From: SM1-73 sp964588305
GTDB taxonomy: Bacteria > Zixibacteria > MSB-5A5 > SM1-73
DNA length: 64,000 nucleotides
NCBI GenBank assembly: GCA_964588305.1
Contig: CAZPOP010000002.1
Coordinates: forward strand, 124,001-188,000
Reading direction: 5' to 3'
Shown: positions 1 to 8,192 of the stretch, one piece after another
Numbering within the stretch: the stretch's first letter is position 1
Layout: each line of letters begins with the position of its first letter
Position numbers and translations under genes: made by a program
Notes under the pieces: generated by a model
The model's database searches: none
What the model saw: only the letters and a program-made list of their open reading frames with translations
Told to the model about the DNA's origin: nothing

Positions 1-705
1 CAGCAAACCGACCGAAAGGGGCTTTCCCTTCTTCTTGGCTTTCAGAACCCAGTCCAAAGCTTCATCCAAGCTGTCGGTCATTTTCTCACAATATCCGGTT
101 TTCAATCTTCTTTCTATTCTGTTCTTGTCCACCTCCACGTCCAGGATCGCTCCCCCGTTCATGGTGACAGCCAAAGGCTGGGCACCACCCATGCCACCCA
201 TGCCTCCGGTGAGGACGAACCGGCCGGAAAGATCTCCGCCGAAATGTTTCTTGGCTACACTAGCTAAGGTCTCATATGTCCCCTGCAAAATACCCTGAGT
301 GCCGATGTAAATCCAGCTTCCGGCAGTCATCTGGCCGAACATGATCAGTCCTAATCTTTCTAGCTCCCTGAACTTTTCCCAGGTTGCCCAGGCCGGGACT
401 AAGAGCGAGTTGGCAATCAGAACCCGGGGTGCATAAGTATGGGTCTTGAATATTCCCACAGGTTTGCCCGATTGAACCAAAAGGGTCTCATCATTCTCTA
501 AATTCTTAAGGCTCTCGACAATAGCATGGTAGCACTCCCAGTTTCTGGCGGCTTTTCCGGAACCGCCATATATTATCAGTTCCTGGGGTTTTTCCGCCAC
601 CTCTTCGTCTAGATTGTTTTGTAACATTCTTAGAGCCGCCTCCTGATGCCATCCTTTGCAGGAAATGGCGTTACCTCTGGGCGCTTTGATCCGTGTGTAT
701 TCCAT
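1..705 (-). CDS. hutU: Urocanate hydratase (urocanase), C-terminus off the window
   Basis: Second step of histidine degradation in the cytoplasm: hydrates urocanate to imidazolonepropionate using tightly bound NAD. I translated 235 codons from the ATG at 705; the frame is still open at base 1, so well over half the protein is missing. Visible family features are an N-terminal KAPRGN segment, the IYGGSGKAARNW segment, LLVQSGKPVG and the glycine-rich GGMGGMGGAQPLAVTM stretch of the NAD-binding region. A GGAGGT ribosome site lies just upstream of the ATG. No other hut gene is inside the window; any would lie beyond base 1. Recognition is strong; only the truncation by the window edge limits it. 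Confidence 0.95.
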   Translation of the reverse strand, partial: MEYTRIKAPRGNAISCKGWHQEAALRMLQNNLDEEVAEKPQELIIYGGSGKAARNWECYHAIVESLKNLENDETLLVQSGKPVGIFKTHTYAPRVLIANSLLVPAWATWEKFRELERLGLIMFGQMTAGSWIYIGTQGILQGTYETLASVAKKHFGGDLSGRFVLTGGMGGMGGAQPLAVTMNGGAILDVEVDKNRIERRLKTGYCEKMTDSLDEALDWVLKAKKKGKPLSVGLL

Positions 706-811
706 TCTAACCTCCAAGTCTTTTCTGACTCTTTGTTGCGTCATGACAGGAAATGTTGAATCGCTTAATCCTCCAGTGCTTCCGTAACTCGCGTTTCCGG
801 AATATCAGAAT

Positions 812-1042
812 TCAAAGATTATACCATTTCTTCAGAGTGATTTTGCGTCTGGTTATGAGCTCGACTTCCCGAATCATCATCCTTAATTGTGGCACGGAAT
901 ACTCCTTGTTAGAAGGGATAGCCAAACGGTTTTCGCCATAGATCATGAAGTGATGACGGGTACCCGCAAAAGGTCCATCAAAGCCAAGCTTTCGGAGACG
1001 ACGAACAAACTCCTTTCGCTTACATGGCGCCCACTGACTCAC
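812..1042 (-). CDS. HicA-family toxin (pair 1)
   Basis: Predicted small mRNA-interfering toxin of the HicA/YcfA family (76 aa). The N-terminal KRKEFVRRLRKLGFDGP segment followed by GTRHHFMIY matches the double-stranded-RNA-binding-like HicA fold, whose catalytic His lies in the G-x-H-x-x-[FY] region. The start is a GTG that overlaps the end of the upstream HicB-like gene by 23 bp, so the two are co-translated, antitoxin first. The family normally cleaves mRNA when its HicB partner is degraded. A second, dissimilar HicBA pair follows immediately upstream on the same strand. Function is inferred from family and context; whether the toxin is active cannot be seen. Confidence 0.8.
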   Translation of the reverse strand: MSQWAPCKRKEFVRRLRKLGFDGPFAGTRHHFMIYGENRLAIPSNKEYSVPQLRMMIREVELITRRKITLKKWYNL

Positions 1043-1286
1043 GCTTTGGCCTCCGATTCAGGTTTATTCCGTTAATCACAGGGAGACGATGACCTAACTT
1101 GAGTCCCACAATGATCCAGTCCTCTAAAGTTGACCGCAGGCGGTTTTCGCATTGCCGCAAAGATTTTGCAAAAGCGATTACCCCCTTACATTTGGGTATC
1201 CGTCCGGCAAAGGAACCGTCCTCAAGCTTGTCATACTGAGCGTGCGACATGGCGCTGTCAATATAATCAGTCAAAGAGAAATTCAT
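1020..1286 (-). CDS. HicB-family antitoxin (pair 1)
   Basis: Partner antitoxin of the HicA-like protein it overlaps. The 88-residue product contains YDKLEDGSFAGRIP, the HicB-type partial RNase-H-like fold (beta strand, then G-x-I-P where HicB usually has a 'pelpg' type sequence), followed by a helical SLRQCENRLRSTLEDWIIVGLKLG segment. The short C-terminus (NLNRRPKRES) shows no clear helix-turn-helix, so autoregulation by direct DNA binding is uncertain. AGGAGG lies 9 bp before the ATG. The antitoxin-before-toxin order with overlap is standard for hicBA loci of this subtype. Confidence 0.8.
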   Translation of the reverse strand: MNFSLTDYIDSAMSHAQYDKLEDGSFAGRIPKCKGVIAFAKSLRQCENRLRSTLEDWIIVGLKLGHRLPVINGINLNRRPKRESVGAM

Positions 1287-1421
1287 GTGTTTTCCTCCTA
1301 CTCAATATAGCATAACAATTTCTTTGACACATAAGCATTAGGAAGTGTAGATGCTCCCAGTCCACTCGTGTCTTCTGGAATAGCGACCCTCAAGCCCCAA
1401 TCCCTTCCAGACTCAGACTTT

Positions 1422-1610
1422 TCAAAATAACGTATCTAATCCAGCTTGCTTGCACAACTCATTGGCTGTTATTCGATCGAGAGTCCTGTGTCTTTTTATT
1501 GGTATCGTTTTTGTCCCGTTGGTATAAATCGAATGTTTACCCCCTTCCCGTAAGAGGTAAAATCCATTCTTTTCAAGATATTTTACCAGATCCCTTCGTG
1601 TCACAGACAC
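1422..1610 (-). CDS. hicA: HicA toxin (pair 2)
   Basis: A 62-residue protein with the complete canonical HicA layout: TRRDLVKYLEKNGFYLLREG, then GGKHSIYTNG with the catalytic His, then KTIPIKRHRTLDRITANELCKQAGL. This is the dsRBD-like mRNA interferase toxin of the HicBA module. Its ATG lies one base after the stop codon of the upstream hicB, giving near-perfect translational coupling. It differs clearly in sequence from the HicA of pair 1, so the two modules are probably separate acquisitions and not a recent duplication. Confidence 0.9.
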   Translation of the reverse strand: MSVTRRDLVKYLEKNGFYLLREGGKHSIYTNGTKTIPIKRHRTLDRITANELCKQAGLDTLF

Positions 1611-1611
1611 T

Positions 1612-1830
1612 CTATACCTCTATGGGTAATTGTTCAATAAGACCTCCCCCAATTGGAATCTCCTTTCCCTGCTGCCGGTATGCCAGGATCATCTCACGTA
1701 AGGCATCTTTGAGCATTTCTCTACATTCTTCTAACGTTTTCCCCTCCGTGATGACCTCAGGCCATTCCACTAATTGCCCCATGTAGCCGGACTTGACTTT
1801 TGTATACTTAGCGGTATAGTTTTTTAACAT
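1612..1830 (-). CDS. hicB: HicB antitoxin (pair 2)
   Basis: A 72-residue short HicB with the diagnostic pattern YTAKYTKVKSGYMGQLVEWPEVITEGKT followed by LEECREMLKDALREMI: two beta strands with the 'P-x-V-x-T-x-G' turn, then the amphipathic helix. It lacks a C-terminal DNA-binding domain, as is usual for this compact type. A strong GGAGGTGAAATTAG site precedes the ATG. It is expected to neutralise the HicA encoded directly downstream. Confidence 0.9.
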   Translation of the reverse strand: MLKNYTAKYTKVKSGYMGQLVEWPEVITEGKTLEECREMLKDALREMILAYRQQGKEIPIGGGLIEQLPIEV

Positions 1831-2089
1831 CTAATTTCACCTCCAGAAGAGTTTCTTTAAGGCATTAGCTTTGGTACATGCCGATACCCTTAATCGACCA
1901 GTGCTCCGGGAATTCGCATTCCTGAAGCATCAATGGCTGGGCAGTCATTCGTCAAGTTACAGAATTTTGCGCAAAAAAGCAACAGTTCTTGCTTCTTGGA
2001 AGAAGTTTCTTGTTTTGGAAGAGGTTGCTCCAGCGGAGTACGGGTGCTAGCTCAAGCGCCTCGATGCAGTACGAGTTCCTACGATCTGC

Positions 2090-3016
2090 TCAGATGCTCT
2101 GCAGGTTCTGGGAGGACTCTACGACTAATCTGGTAACTGATCCTTCCAGGGAGAGAGTTATCTTTCTGGCTGCCTGCTCAAAGTTGGAGGTTTTGTAGAT
2201 ATTATCATGTTTAAGAATAGAGAGATCGGAGAAGCTGGTGGACGTCAATTGGCTGTGGTTTTCGATCTTAAGACCTGTGCCCTCAGGTATCAAGATATGA
2301 AGCCTGGAGGCGTCGGAATCTATGGTTCCGTTTATCTGGTCGACCAAATCGCCCAGTTTAATGTCGAAGTTGCCCGCCTTGGTCTCAAGGTTCAGATTCG
2401 TGATTCTTAAATCGCAAAGATCCAACTCCACCTCCGTGGCCTGGGCATAAATCCTGAGATTGACGGGAATTCGATTGGTTAATCGAATGTCCCAATCCTT
2501 GGCACCCCATGCTCTCCACGACCATCCCCTCCACTCTCTGTCCCTGTCCCTGATCTCTACGGTGGTTGAGCTGTCGAAGCCTGAGTATTCAGACGTGGTG
2601 ACGGGTCTTCTTTTCCAATAATCTAAATCCGCAGAGACCAATCCGCCGCTCTCCGATGTAACTTTCAGATTTCCGGCCCGGAGTTGAATTATGGCGGTGA
2701 CCTTTGTCACAGAGGTGTCCAAATCCTCGGCATACTGGTATGTTTCTGTAGCACGATAGACCCGGGTCAATTCCACGTTTTGAAAATAGCTTGGACCCAA
2801 GATTGCGGCCATGAAGAGAAGTGGCGAGAAAACGGTCAAAAAGGACAAGCGACTTTTTTTGAAGATTATTTCAATGCCCAAGGCGACTAGGACGACCGGC
2901 CAAAGGGATAATATCCTGAACCAGACAGCCCAGGGCACATAACCCAGATTGTTCAAAAGGAAAACGACCCCCACCGATATAAGTATTACCCCATTCCTGA
3001 TTCTTGCGATCTTCAT
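2090..3016 (-). CDS. LiaF/LiaI-like membrane protein with beta-solenoid-like C-terminal domain
   Basis: A 308-residue inner-membrane protein. The ATG at 3016 is preferred over in-frame upstream starts because AAGGAGGG lies just before it and the N-terminal basic stretch leads straight into membrane segments. Roughly residues 10-30 and 35-75 hold three or four hydrophobic helices of the LiaI-LiaF-like type (GVVFLLNNLGYVPW, LSLWPVVLVALGIEII). The C-terminal two thirds is soluble and rich in short beta strands (IIQLRAGNLKVTS, LETKAGNFDIKLGDL), resembling DUF4097/'adhesin-like' domains of cell-envelope stress proteins. It sits 44 bp downstream of the PspC protein, which shares the LiaF-like transmembrane pattern, so the two probably form an envelope-stress pair. 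The exact ligand is unknown. Confidence 0.75.
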   Translation of the reverse strand: MKIARIRNGVILISVGVVFLLNNLGYVPWAVWFRILSLWPVVLVALGIEIIFKKSRLSFLTVFSPLLFMAAILGPSYFQNVELTRVYRATETYQYAEDLDTSVTKVTAIIQLRAGNLKVTSESGGLVSADLDYWKRRPVTTSEYSGFDSSTTVEIRDRDREWRGWSWRAWGAKDWDIRLTNRIPVNLRIYAQATEVELDLCDLRITNLNLETKAGNFDIKLGDLVDQINGTIDSDASRLHILIPEGTGLKIENHSQLTSTSFSDLSILKHDNIYKTSNFEQAARKITLSLEGSVTRLVVESSQNLQSI

Positions 3017-3060
3017 GCTTAACCCTCCTTGATAAGACCGAGACCCGCCCCGGATCAAGG

Positions 3061-3447
3061 CTAAGACGGAACGCTCTGTCTTTTGGCTTTGGCCAAGATG
3101 ACAATTCCCAAAACTATCAAAACCAAAGGCCACAGATGGCCGAAGTGAAACCAGGGAATGACGTTGTTCAACAGGAAAATCAGTCCCACTATTATCAGGG
3201 CCAGACCGGGCAGGAGCCGGTTGAGCTCGGATCTTTCGGGAGCGACAACCTCAGCTTCCCTTTCCGGATTACGGGGAACTATTATCCAGGCGATTATGTA
3301 CGCGATCAGTCCGATGCCGTCGGCGAAGACCAGAAGAACCGCCGCCAGTCGCATTATGGTCGGATCCACGCCAAGATATTCGCCCAGTCCTCCACATATA
3401 CCCGCAATCATCGAATTTCTTCGGGAACGATAGAGTTTCTTCGCCAT
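3061..3447 (-). CDS. PspC-domain envelope-stress protein
   Basis: A 128-residue protein: residues 5-58 form a PspC domain (LYRSRRNSMIAGICGGLGEYLG, then VDPTIMRLAAVLLVF and an IIAWIIVP helix), followed by a linker and a LiaI/LiaF-type two-helix segment (LPGLALIIVGLIFLLNNV, WPLVLIVLGIVIL). PspC proteins act at the cytoplasmic membrane in phage-shock-like responses, often sensing membrane damage with PspA/PspB partners; no pspA is visible here. AAGGAGAACTT precedes the ATG. The downstream gene carries the same LiaF-like segment, supporting a two-gene operon. Confidence 0.88.
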   Translation of the reverse strand: MAKKLYRSRRNSMIAGICGGLGEYLGVDPTIMRLAAVLLVFADGIGLIAYIIAWIIVPRNPEREAEVVAPERSELNRLLPGLALIIVGLIFLLNNVIPWFHFGHLWPLVLIVLGIVILAKAKRQSVPS

Positions 3448-3620
3448 AAGTTCTCCTTTTTCTTATTCTGTACCTCTTAATATACGAGATTGCGGTTCCT
3501 CAGGATTCAGCTAAGTAGATCAAAGACTCAAAAAACAAAGTCATAGCTGCCCTCTGCCTCACTTCTCTGTTTCAGTCTCCATCCAGTCCGTAGGGAGCAG
3601 GGGTGAGGTTTCGGGAGTTT

Positions 3621-3995
3621 TCACTTTGGATCTTTTGATTTTGCGTCTTGAGAACCGTTCGCTTTCTCCCCTTCTTCCTCCTTTTTGGGCTCAGCTTCTT
3701 TTCTCACTTCTTCCTTTTCTTTTTCCTTGTTCACTTCGTCCACATAGTTCATCCGCAGTTCATAGAGAACGTGGTCTAAGAACTTTTTTTCGTTCTGGGA
3801 TAAATTACCTTTAGTCTTTTGCTGGATCATCTCCAGCATATCGATGGAGAATTCTGCCTGATTCAGATCGCGTTCCACCTTTTTGGTGATGGGATTTTGT
3901 ATCTTTCCCATCTGATGCATGGCTGCTGTTTGAAACATTAACACCAATTGAATGAAGTGATATTCGCTAACCTTTTCAGATTCATCCTTAGCCAT
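3621..3995 (-). CDS. DUF1844-family protein
   Basis: A 124-residue acidic protein with the DUF1844 core: EYHFIQLVLMFQTAAMHQMGKI, then DLNQAEFSIDMLEMIQQKTKGNLSQNE and FLDHVLYELRMNYVD. The C-terminal 40 residues are a highly charged Lys/Glu tail that is probably disordered. I chose the ATG at 3995 because a GAGAGGAAA site precedes it; an upstream in-frame ATG at 4070 would add a segment unlike the family. Members are short, conserved and of unknown function. In many FCB-type genomes the family sits near housekeeping genes, which fits its neighbours here (DUF366, recG). Confidence 0.8.
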   Translation of the reverse strand: MAKDESEKVSEYHFIQLVLMFQTAAMHQMGKIQNPITKKVERDLNQAEFSIDMLEMIQQKTKGNLSQNEKKFLDHVLYELRMNYVDEVNKEKEKEEVRKEAEPKKEEEGEKANGSQDAKSKDPK

Positions 3996-4246
3996 CTTTT
4001 CCTCTCTTGGTTTATGTTGTTTGTCAACTGAACCCGGTACAACGACCTCCAAAGGTATCATGAAAAACACAGGGCAGAAGGCTGGTACGGAACGTCAAGG
4101 TTCCGGGCTCGGCTTGACCGCAAAATGTGGTGAAACGGGAAGGAGGTTTTCAGATGTTTCACCTAAAGGTTAACACTCCCGGATTCTTCCATCCGACCGC
4201 TTTGTCCAGAGATAACTCCAAATTGTGAGTGGCTCTCAAAGGCAAG

Positions 4247-4459
4247 CTATTTGGCCTTCTTCTTTCTCTTCGGAGCAGTTCCTTCTGCCAACCTTTTAGC
4301 CAAAACCAAATTATGCTGAACGTCCATCAGCTCGGCATCGATTTTTTTCAAAATCCTTTCCAGATCGTAATCTTCGATTTGGCGCAGGAGCTGTTTGGTG
4401 AGTTTCTCCAGTTTGCCTGCCTCTTTCAAGAGCTGATTCAGTCTATTCTCCTGTTTCAT
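4247..4459 (-). CDS. Small coiled-coil protein of unknown function
   Basis: A 70-residue protein, almost entirely heptad-patterned helix (NQLLKEAGKLEKLTKQLLRQI, then DLERILKKIDAELMDVQHNL), ending in a basic PKRKKKAK tail. GGGGAGAG precedes the ATG by 2-3 bases, a short but usable spacing. It lies between the DUF1844 and DUF366 genes on the same strand, with gaps of roughly 250 and 65 bp. I do not recognise the family. The basic tail could contact nucleic acid, but that is only a possibility. The gene-like features are the ribosome site, strand agreement and clean amphipathic pattern. Confidence 0.6.
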   Translation of the reverse strand: MKQENRLNQLLKEAGKLEKLTKQLLRQIEDYDLERILKKIDAELMDVQHNLVLAKRLAEGTAPKRKKKAK

Positions 4460-4524
4460 GCTCTCCCCAATTTCTGATTCCGAATTGCCATTTTGATTTC
4501 TTGTCTCAAATTTGTGGCCTCTAC

Positions 4525-5082
4525 TTATTCGATCCTTCTGGTCCTACAGAGCTTCTGGGAGATCAGCCGCATGTCCAGCCGATACTGATTCATCACCGCC
4601 TGAGCGATTTCGTGAGGATCGATGTGGTAGTCTTCCAACCCCTTGGTCTTGACCGGGGTATTCCGGCTGGAGATGTTGACTCCCAGATGAATCTTGGTGG
4701 AGACCGAGGTCCTGACCGTGGCGGACACGGTGAGCTTATAATCCGTATCGAACAGATCGTCGCCCCACCTTTGCAGGATGTTCCCTTTGAGACGATGATC
4801 CAATTTGTCCTTTAGTATATCCACCAGAAGCTTCTGTCTGAGAATCGCCCTTTCTAAATCCATGTCGAAATGCTCCACCAAAAAATGGAGCATCCGCTCG
4901 CTTTTGATCTTGGTCTTCTTCTTGAAATGGTCTATTCCGATGATGAATTTCTCGTCGATCTCGCACGGTCCGATGAAAGCTAAGATGTTATCGCCCAGAA
5001 TATCGTAATCCTTGTAAGCCCAGAAGGAGGTAAGCTGTTCACCGGTGAACAAGATCTCTTCCTGAATGAGAAGTGATTTCAT
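4525..5082 (-). CDS. DUF366-family protein
   Basis: A 185-residue protein matching DUF366: an N-terminal LIQEEILFTGEQLTSFWAY, GDNILAFIGPCEI, and ERMLHFLVEHFDMDLERAILRQKLLV, then a C-terminal half with alternating beta strands (KLTVSATVRTSVSTKIHLGVNI). Members occur in archaea and deep-branching bacteria and have no assigned function. The HFLVEHFD segment and conserved acidic residues suggest a metal or nucleotide site, but this is inference. It lies downstream of recG on the same strand with a 189-bp gap holding no convincing gene. Confidence 0.8.
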   Translation of the reverse strand: MKSLLIQEEILFTGEQLTSFWAYKDYDILGDNILAFIGPCEIDEKFIIGIDHFKKKTKIKSERMLHFLVEHFDMDLERAILRQKLLVDILKDKLDHRLKGNILQRWGDDLFDTDYKLTVSATVRTSVSTKIHLGVNISSRNTPVKTKGLEDYHIDPHEIAQAVMNQYRLDMRLISQKLCRTRRIE

Positions 5083-5271
5083 GACCTTCGCCTTTCGACT
5101 AAGGTTAAATTATGTCTGCCTTCAAAAAAAATATATAATTCCTTTTAAAAACGCAAAAGGAAAAGTTCCACCGAAAGTTGGAAACTACGTTTTTTCCGCC
5201 CTCTCGGTAGGATCGGATTCGATGGCATTCTGTTTTATTTCTCAATTTTGCTCTTTTAATTTTGAGTTTAG

Positions 5272-7404
5272 TTACCCTATGTCCACCAAAGAAAACCTCC
5301 TTTTGTATTTTCGGAGGAAATTTGATCTTATACAAAGGTTTTCCTTTTGTGTCAGGTTGGGATCCTCTTCTATTATCTGAAAAGCCCAATTTCGGGCTTG
5401 ATATAACAGTCGTGCATCGGTTACGATGTCCGCAATCTTGAGCTCAGGCAGGCCGTGCTGGCGAGTTCCGAAGAACTCACCAGGCCCGCGAAGCTTCAGG
5501 TCGATCTCGGAGATTTTGAAGCCGTCGGTGATGGAGCTCATGGCTTTCAACCTTTTTTTCGCCTCTTCGGACAGAGGCGGATCTGCCACCAGCAGACAGA
5601 AGGATTGGTCTTCCCCTCTTCCGATTCTTCCTCTCAGTTGGTGTAGCTGGGACAGTCCGAATCGTTCCGCGTGCTCAATTACCATTACCGTGGCATTAGG
5701 GACGTCCACCCCTACCTCGATCACTGTGGTGCAGATCAAGATATCAAAACCTCCGTCGCGAAAGGTTTGCATGATGCTCTCCCTTTCCTTGCTCTTGATT
5801 CGTCCGTGAAGCAAGGCCAATCTCCGATTAGGGAAGATCTCTTTTTTCAGGAACTCATAGCTTTGAGTGGCGGCGTTCAGGTCGGCCTTTTGGGATTCTT
5901 CCACCAAGGGGTAAACAACATAGGCCTGATGCCCTTTCTGCAGCTCTTTCTCCAGAAATCCGTAGACATCAGATTTCGAATTCCCGCCATGCAATGAAGT
6001 TTTTACTCTCTTTCTTCCGGGGGGAAGGGTGTCTATGATCGAGACATCCAGATCGCCATAAAGGGTCAAAGCCAAACTGCGGGGAATGGGGGTGGCGGTC
6101 ATGACCAAAACGTCCGGGGATATTCCCTTCTGTTTCAACTTGGCCCTCTGCATTACCCCGAAACGATGCTGTTCGTCTATCACCACCAGGCCCAGCTTGA
6201 AAAAATCGACCTTCTTCTGGATCAAAGCATGGGTGCCGATGATGATTTTGGCTTTCCCTCTGGCTATAGCCTCCAAGACGGTCTCCCTTTCGGGGCCGGC
6301 CACCGAACTGGTCAACAAGGCTGTTTTGACCCCCAAAGACTCCAGCATCCGATGAACGGTGATGTGGTGTTGTTCTGCCAGGATCTCGGTAGGTGCCATA
6401 AGGGCCGCCTGATAGCCACTTTCCACCGCCATGAGCAGAGCTACGAAAGCTACGACCGTTTTTCCGGAGCCCACATCGCCTTGAAGAAGTCGGTGCATGC
6501 TATCCTGCGACATCATATCGGACGCGATCTCCCTCAACACCTTTTTCTGAGCAGGGGTCAGCTCAAAAGGAAACATCTCCACGGCTGATCTAACCAAGCT
6601 CCCCGGTTTGCGAAAGGCAACTCCCTTTTCCTTATGTATCCTTTTTTTTCTCAAGGCTAGCATCAGTTCCAAATAGAAAAGCTCGTCAAAGGCAAGCCGA
6701 GATCGGGCCAGATTTGTCATCTGAAGGTCTTCCGGAAAATGGATGTTCCTCAACGCCTCCGGCAGGGACAAAAGATCTGAATCCGAGATGATCTTTTGCG
6801 GCAGCGTCTCGGGCACCAAATCAGGGAGTTTGTTTAACAAGGGTTTTAACACTCTTCTTAATCCCCGACTATGCAAACGGAGCTTTTTCAGTTCTCCGGT
6901 GGAAGGATACAGAGGAATGACCCTTCCGGTGTGAATCAACTCCTCATCGCTTCCCTCGCCATCGGATCTGGATACTATCTCGAACTCCGGATGGACCATC
7001 TGCAGACCACGATAAAATGTCACCGGTCCTGAGGCAACCACCAGATCGTTTTCCTCAAAAAAATCCTTAACCCACCTCAATTTGGAAAACCAGGTCAGGC
7101 GAAGAAAACCGCTTTCGTCCCTTAAGATTACCTGGAATTGGGGTTTTCTCCCCCTTTTGACTCCAAAGGCTTCCACCCTTCCCATCACGGTGACGGTTGA
7201 TCCCGTTTTCAATCTGTTTACAGGGAGGATGGTGCTTCGATCCAAATACCGGCGGGGGATGTAATACAAGAGGTCCTCTACGGTTTTTATTCCCACCGAA
7301 GCCAAAACCTTTGCCTTCTCCGGGCCTATCCCTTTCAGATACTGGACCGAATTCTCTAATCTCGTCCTCGTGGGGCTGCCAGTCGCGACTGCCGGAGATG
7401 ACAC
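5272..7404 (-). CDS. recG: ATP-dependent DNA helicase RecG
   Basis: Rescues stalled replication forks and processes branched recombination intermediates in the cytoplasm. The 710-residue length is normal. Residues about 15-150 are the wedge domain: a helix-hairpin-helix (YLKGIGPEKAKVLASVGI) followed by the OB fold. Helicase motifs are intact: Walker A GDVGSGKT at 309-316, DEQH box at 410-413, VMTATPIPRSLALT (motif III), and RGRIGRGEDQSFCLL (motif VI). The C-terminal ELKIADIVTD region, where RecG proteins normally end, is present. The start is a GTG at 7404 with AAGGAG six bases upstream. No truncation is seen. Confidence 0.97.
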   Translation of the reverse strand: MSSPAVATGSPTRTRLENSVQYLKGIGPEKAKVLASVGIKTVEDLLYYIPRRYLDRSTILPVNRLKTGSTVTVMGRVEAFGVKRGRKPQFQVILRDESGFLRLTWFSKLRWVKDFFEENDLVVASGPVTFYRGLQMVHPEFEIVSRSDGEGSDEELIHTGRVIPLYPSTGELKKLRLHSRGLRRVLKPLLNKLPDLVPETLPQKIISDSDLLSLPEALRNIHFPEDLQMTNLARSRLAFDELFYLELMLALRKKRIHKEKGVAFRKPGSLVRSAVEMFPFELTPAQKKVLREIASDMMSQDSMHRLLQGDVGSGKTVVAFVALLMAVESGYQAALMAPTEILAEQHHITVHRMLESLGVKTALLTSSVAGPERETVLEAIARGKAKIIIGTHALIQKKVDFFKLGLVVIDEQHRFGVMQRAKLKQKGISPDVLVMTATPIPRSLALTLYGDLDVSIIDTLPPGRKRVKTSLHGGNSKSDVYGFLEKELQKGHQAYVVYPLVEESQKADLNAATQSYEFLKKEIFPNRRLALLHGRIKSKERESIMQTFRDGGFDILICTTVIEVGVDVPNATVMVIEHAERFGLSQLHQLRGRIGRGEDQSFCLLVADPPLSEEAKKRLKAMSSITDGFKISEIDLKLRGPGEFFGTRQHGLPELKIADIVTDARLLYQARNWAFQIIEEDPNLTQKENLCIRSNFLRKYKRRFSLVDIG

Positions 7405-8087
7405 AAATTGCTCCTTCTTATGTTCCTTGCTTTAGGTCGTCTCTAATATAAGAACCATTTCGAATTGATGTCAAGCGAACTTTTGGAGCTTACGGAAAAA
7501 GTTGAGCTGGAAGGCGGCAGGTGAAGTCTTAATTGTGGATTGACCTCTCATCAAGGAGAACTCAGCACCTATCCGGCGAAAGTCCAGTCCTGGATAAAAC
7601 ATGACCGGTACTGGTTGGGCTTTTTTCTGATTGCCTTCGCAGTTTTTGGCGAATCTGGATGACCCCTTCAAGTGAATACAAATAAAACGAAGAGAGACTC
7701 CATTCAGACTTTGACCTCGCCACGATTGGCGAATGTAGAGTCAAAAGAAGGACCCAACCGAATCGAAAAGGGAAAAACCCTCACAAACATTTTGTTATCT
7801 CTTGACCGTTTGCGAGAAAGCAAATCGTTGATTGTTTTTGAGCAGGACGATTGGCATAATTCTTGTTATGATCTTGAGCGGCTTACTGATCGGGTCTCTC
7901 TTGCAGAGTCTGAGATTTCGCTCAAAGAAACCCAAGCAGGAGCAGCTCAGGCGAAATTAAAAGAAAAAGGATCGAATGGTGGGTGACAGATCTTGAGCGT
8001 TTTCTTTGCCTCCTAAGTGCCGAAAACAGATTGAAAAGATAGGGCTGGTTGCCCACGCTTACTCTTAAAAAAAAAATCTAAAAGTTC
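7405..8087. other. Gene-poor spacer before the 8.1-kb promoter
   Basis: About 680 bp without a convincing gene. One 104-codon open frame (7672-7986, plus, GTG start) exists but has no ribosome site, no recognisable domain and an unusual composition, so I do not call it. I see no repeat or RNA gene. The region separates minus-strand recG from the plus-strand secreted-protein gene whose promoter begins at 8088. Confidence 0.5.
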
Positions 8088-8116
8088 TTGACATTTCGAA
8101 TTGGGGTCGTTATAAT
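8088..8116 (+). promoter_or_regulatory. Perfect-consensus sigma-70 promoter
   Basis: TTGACA at 8088-8093 and TATAAT at 8111-8116, both exact, separated by 17 bp. Transcription would start near 8123, giving a leader of about 70 nt before the secreted-protein gene at 8193. It is the best match among the ten promoter candidates in this window. Confidence 0.88.
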
Positions 8117-8192
8117 TACCAGGCTAAATTTGAAGAGGAGATTCTTCTCCTCCAAAGATGACATCAAACCATATAAGTGAGGGAGAGTTTCT

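Noticed and set aside
5105..5389. Minus-strand 94-codon frame overlapping the recG 3' end
   Set aside because: Overlaps recG by 118 bp and has no ribosome site or known domain.
7672..7986. Plus-strand 104-codon open frame with GTG start between recG and the 8.2-kb gene
   Set aside because: No ribosome site, no recognisable domain, and composition unlike its neighbours; likely chance.
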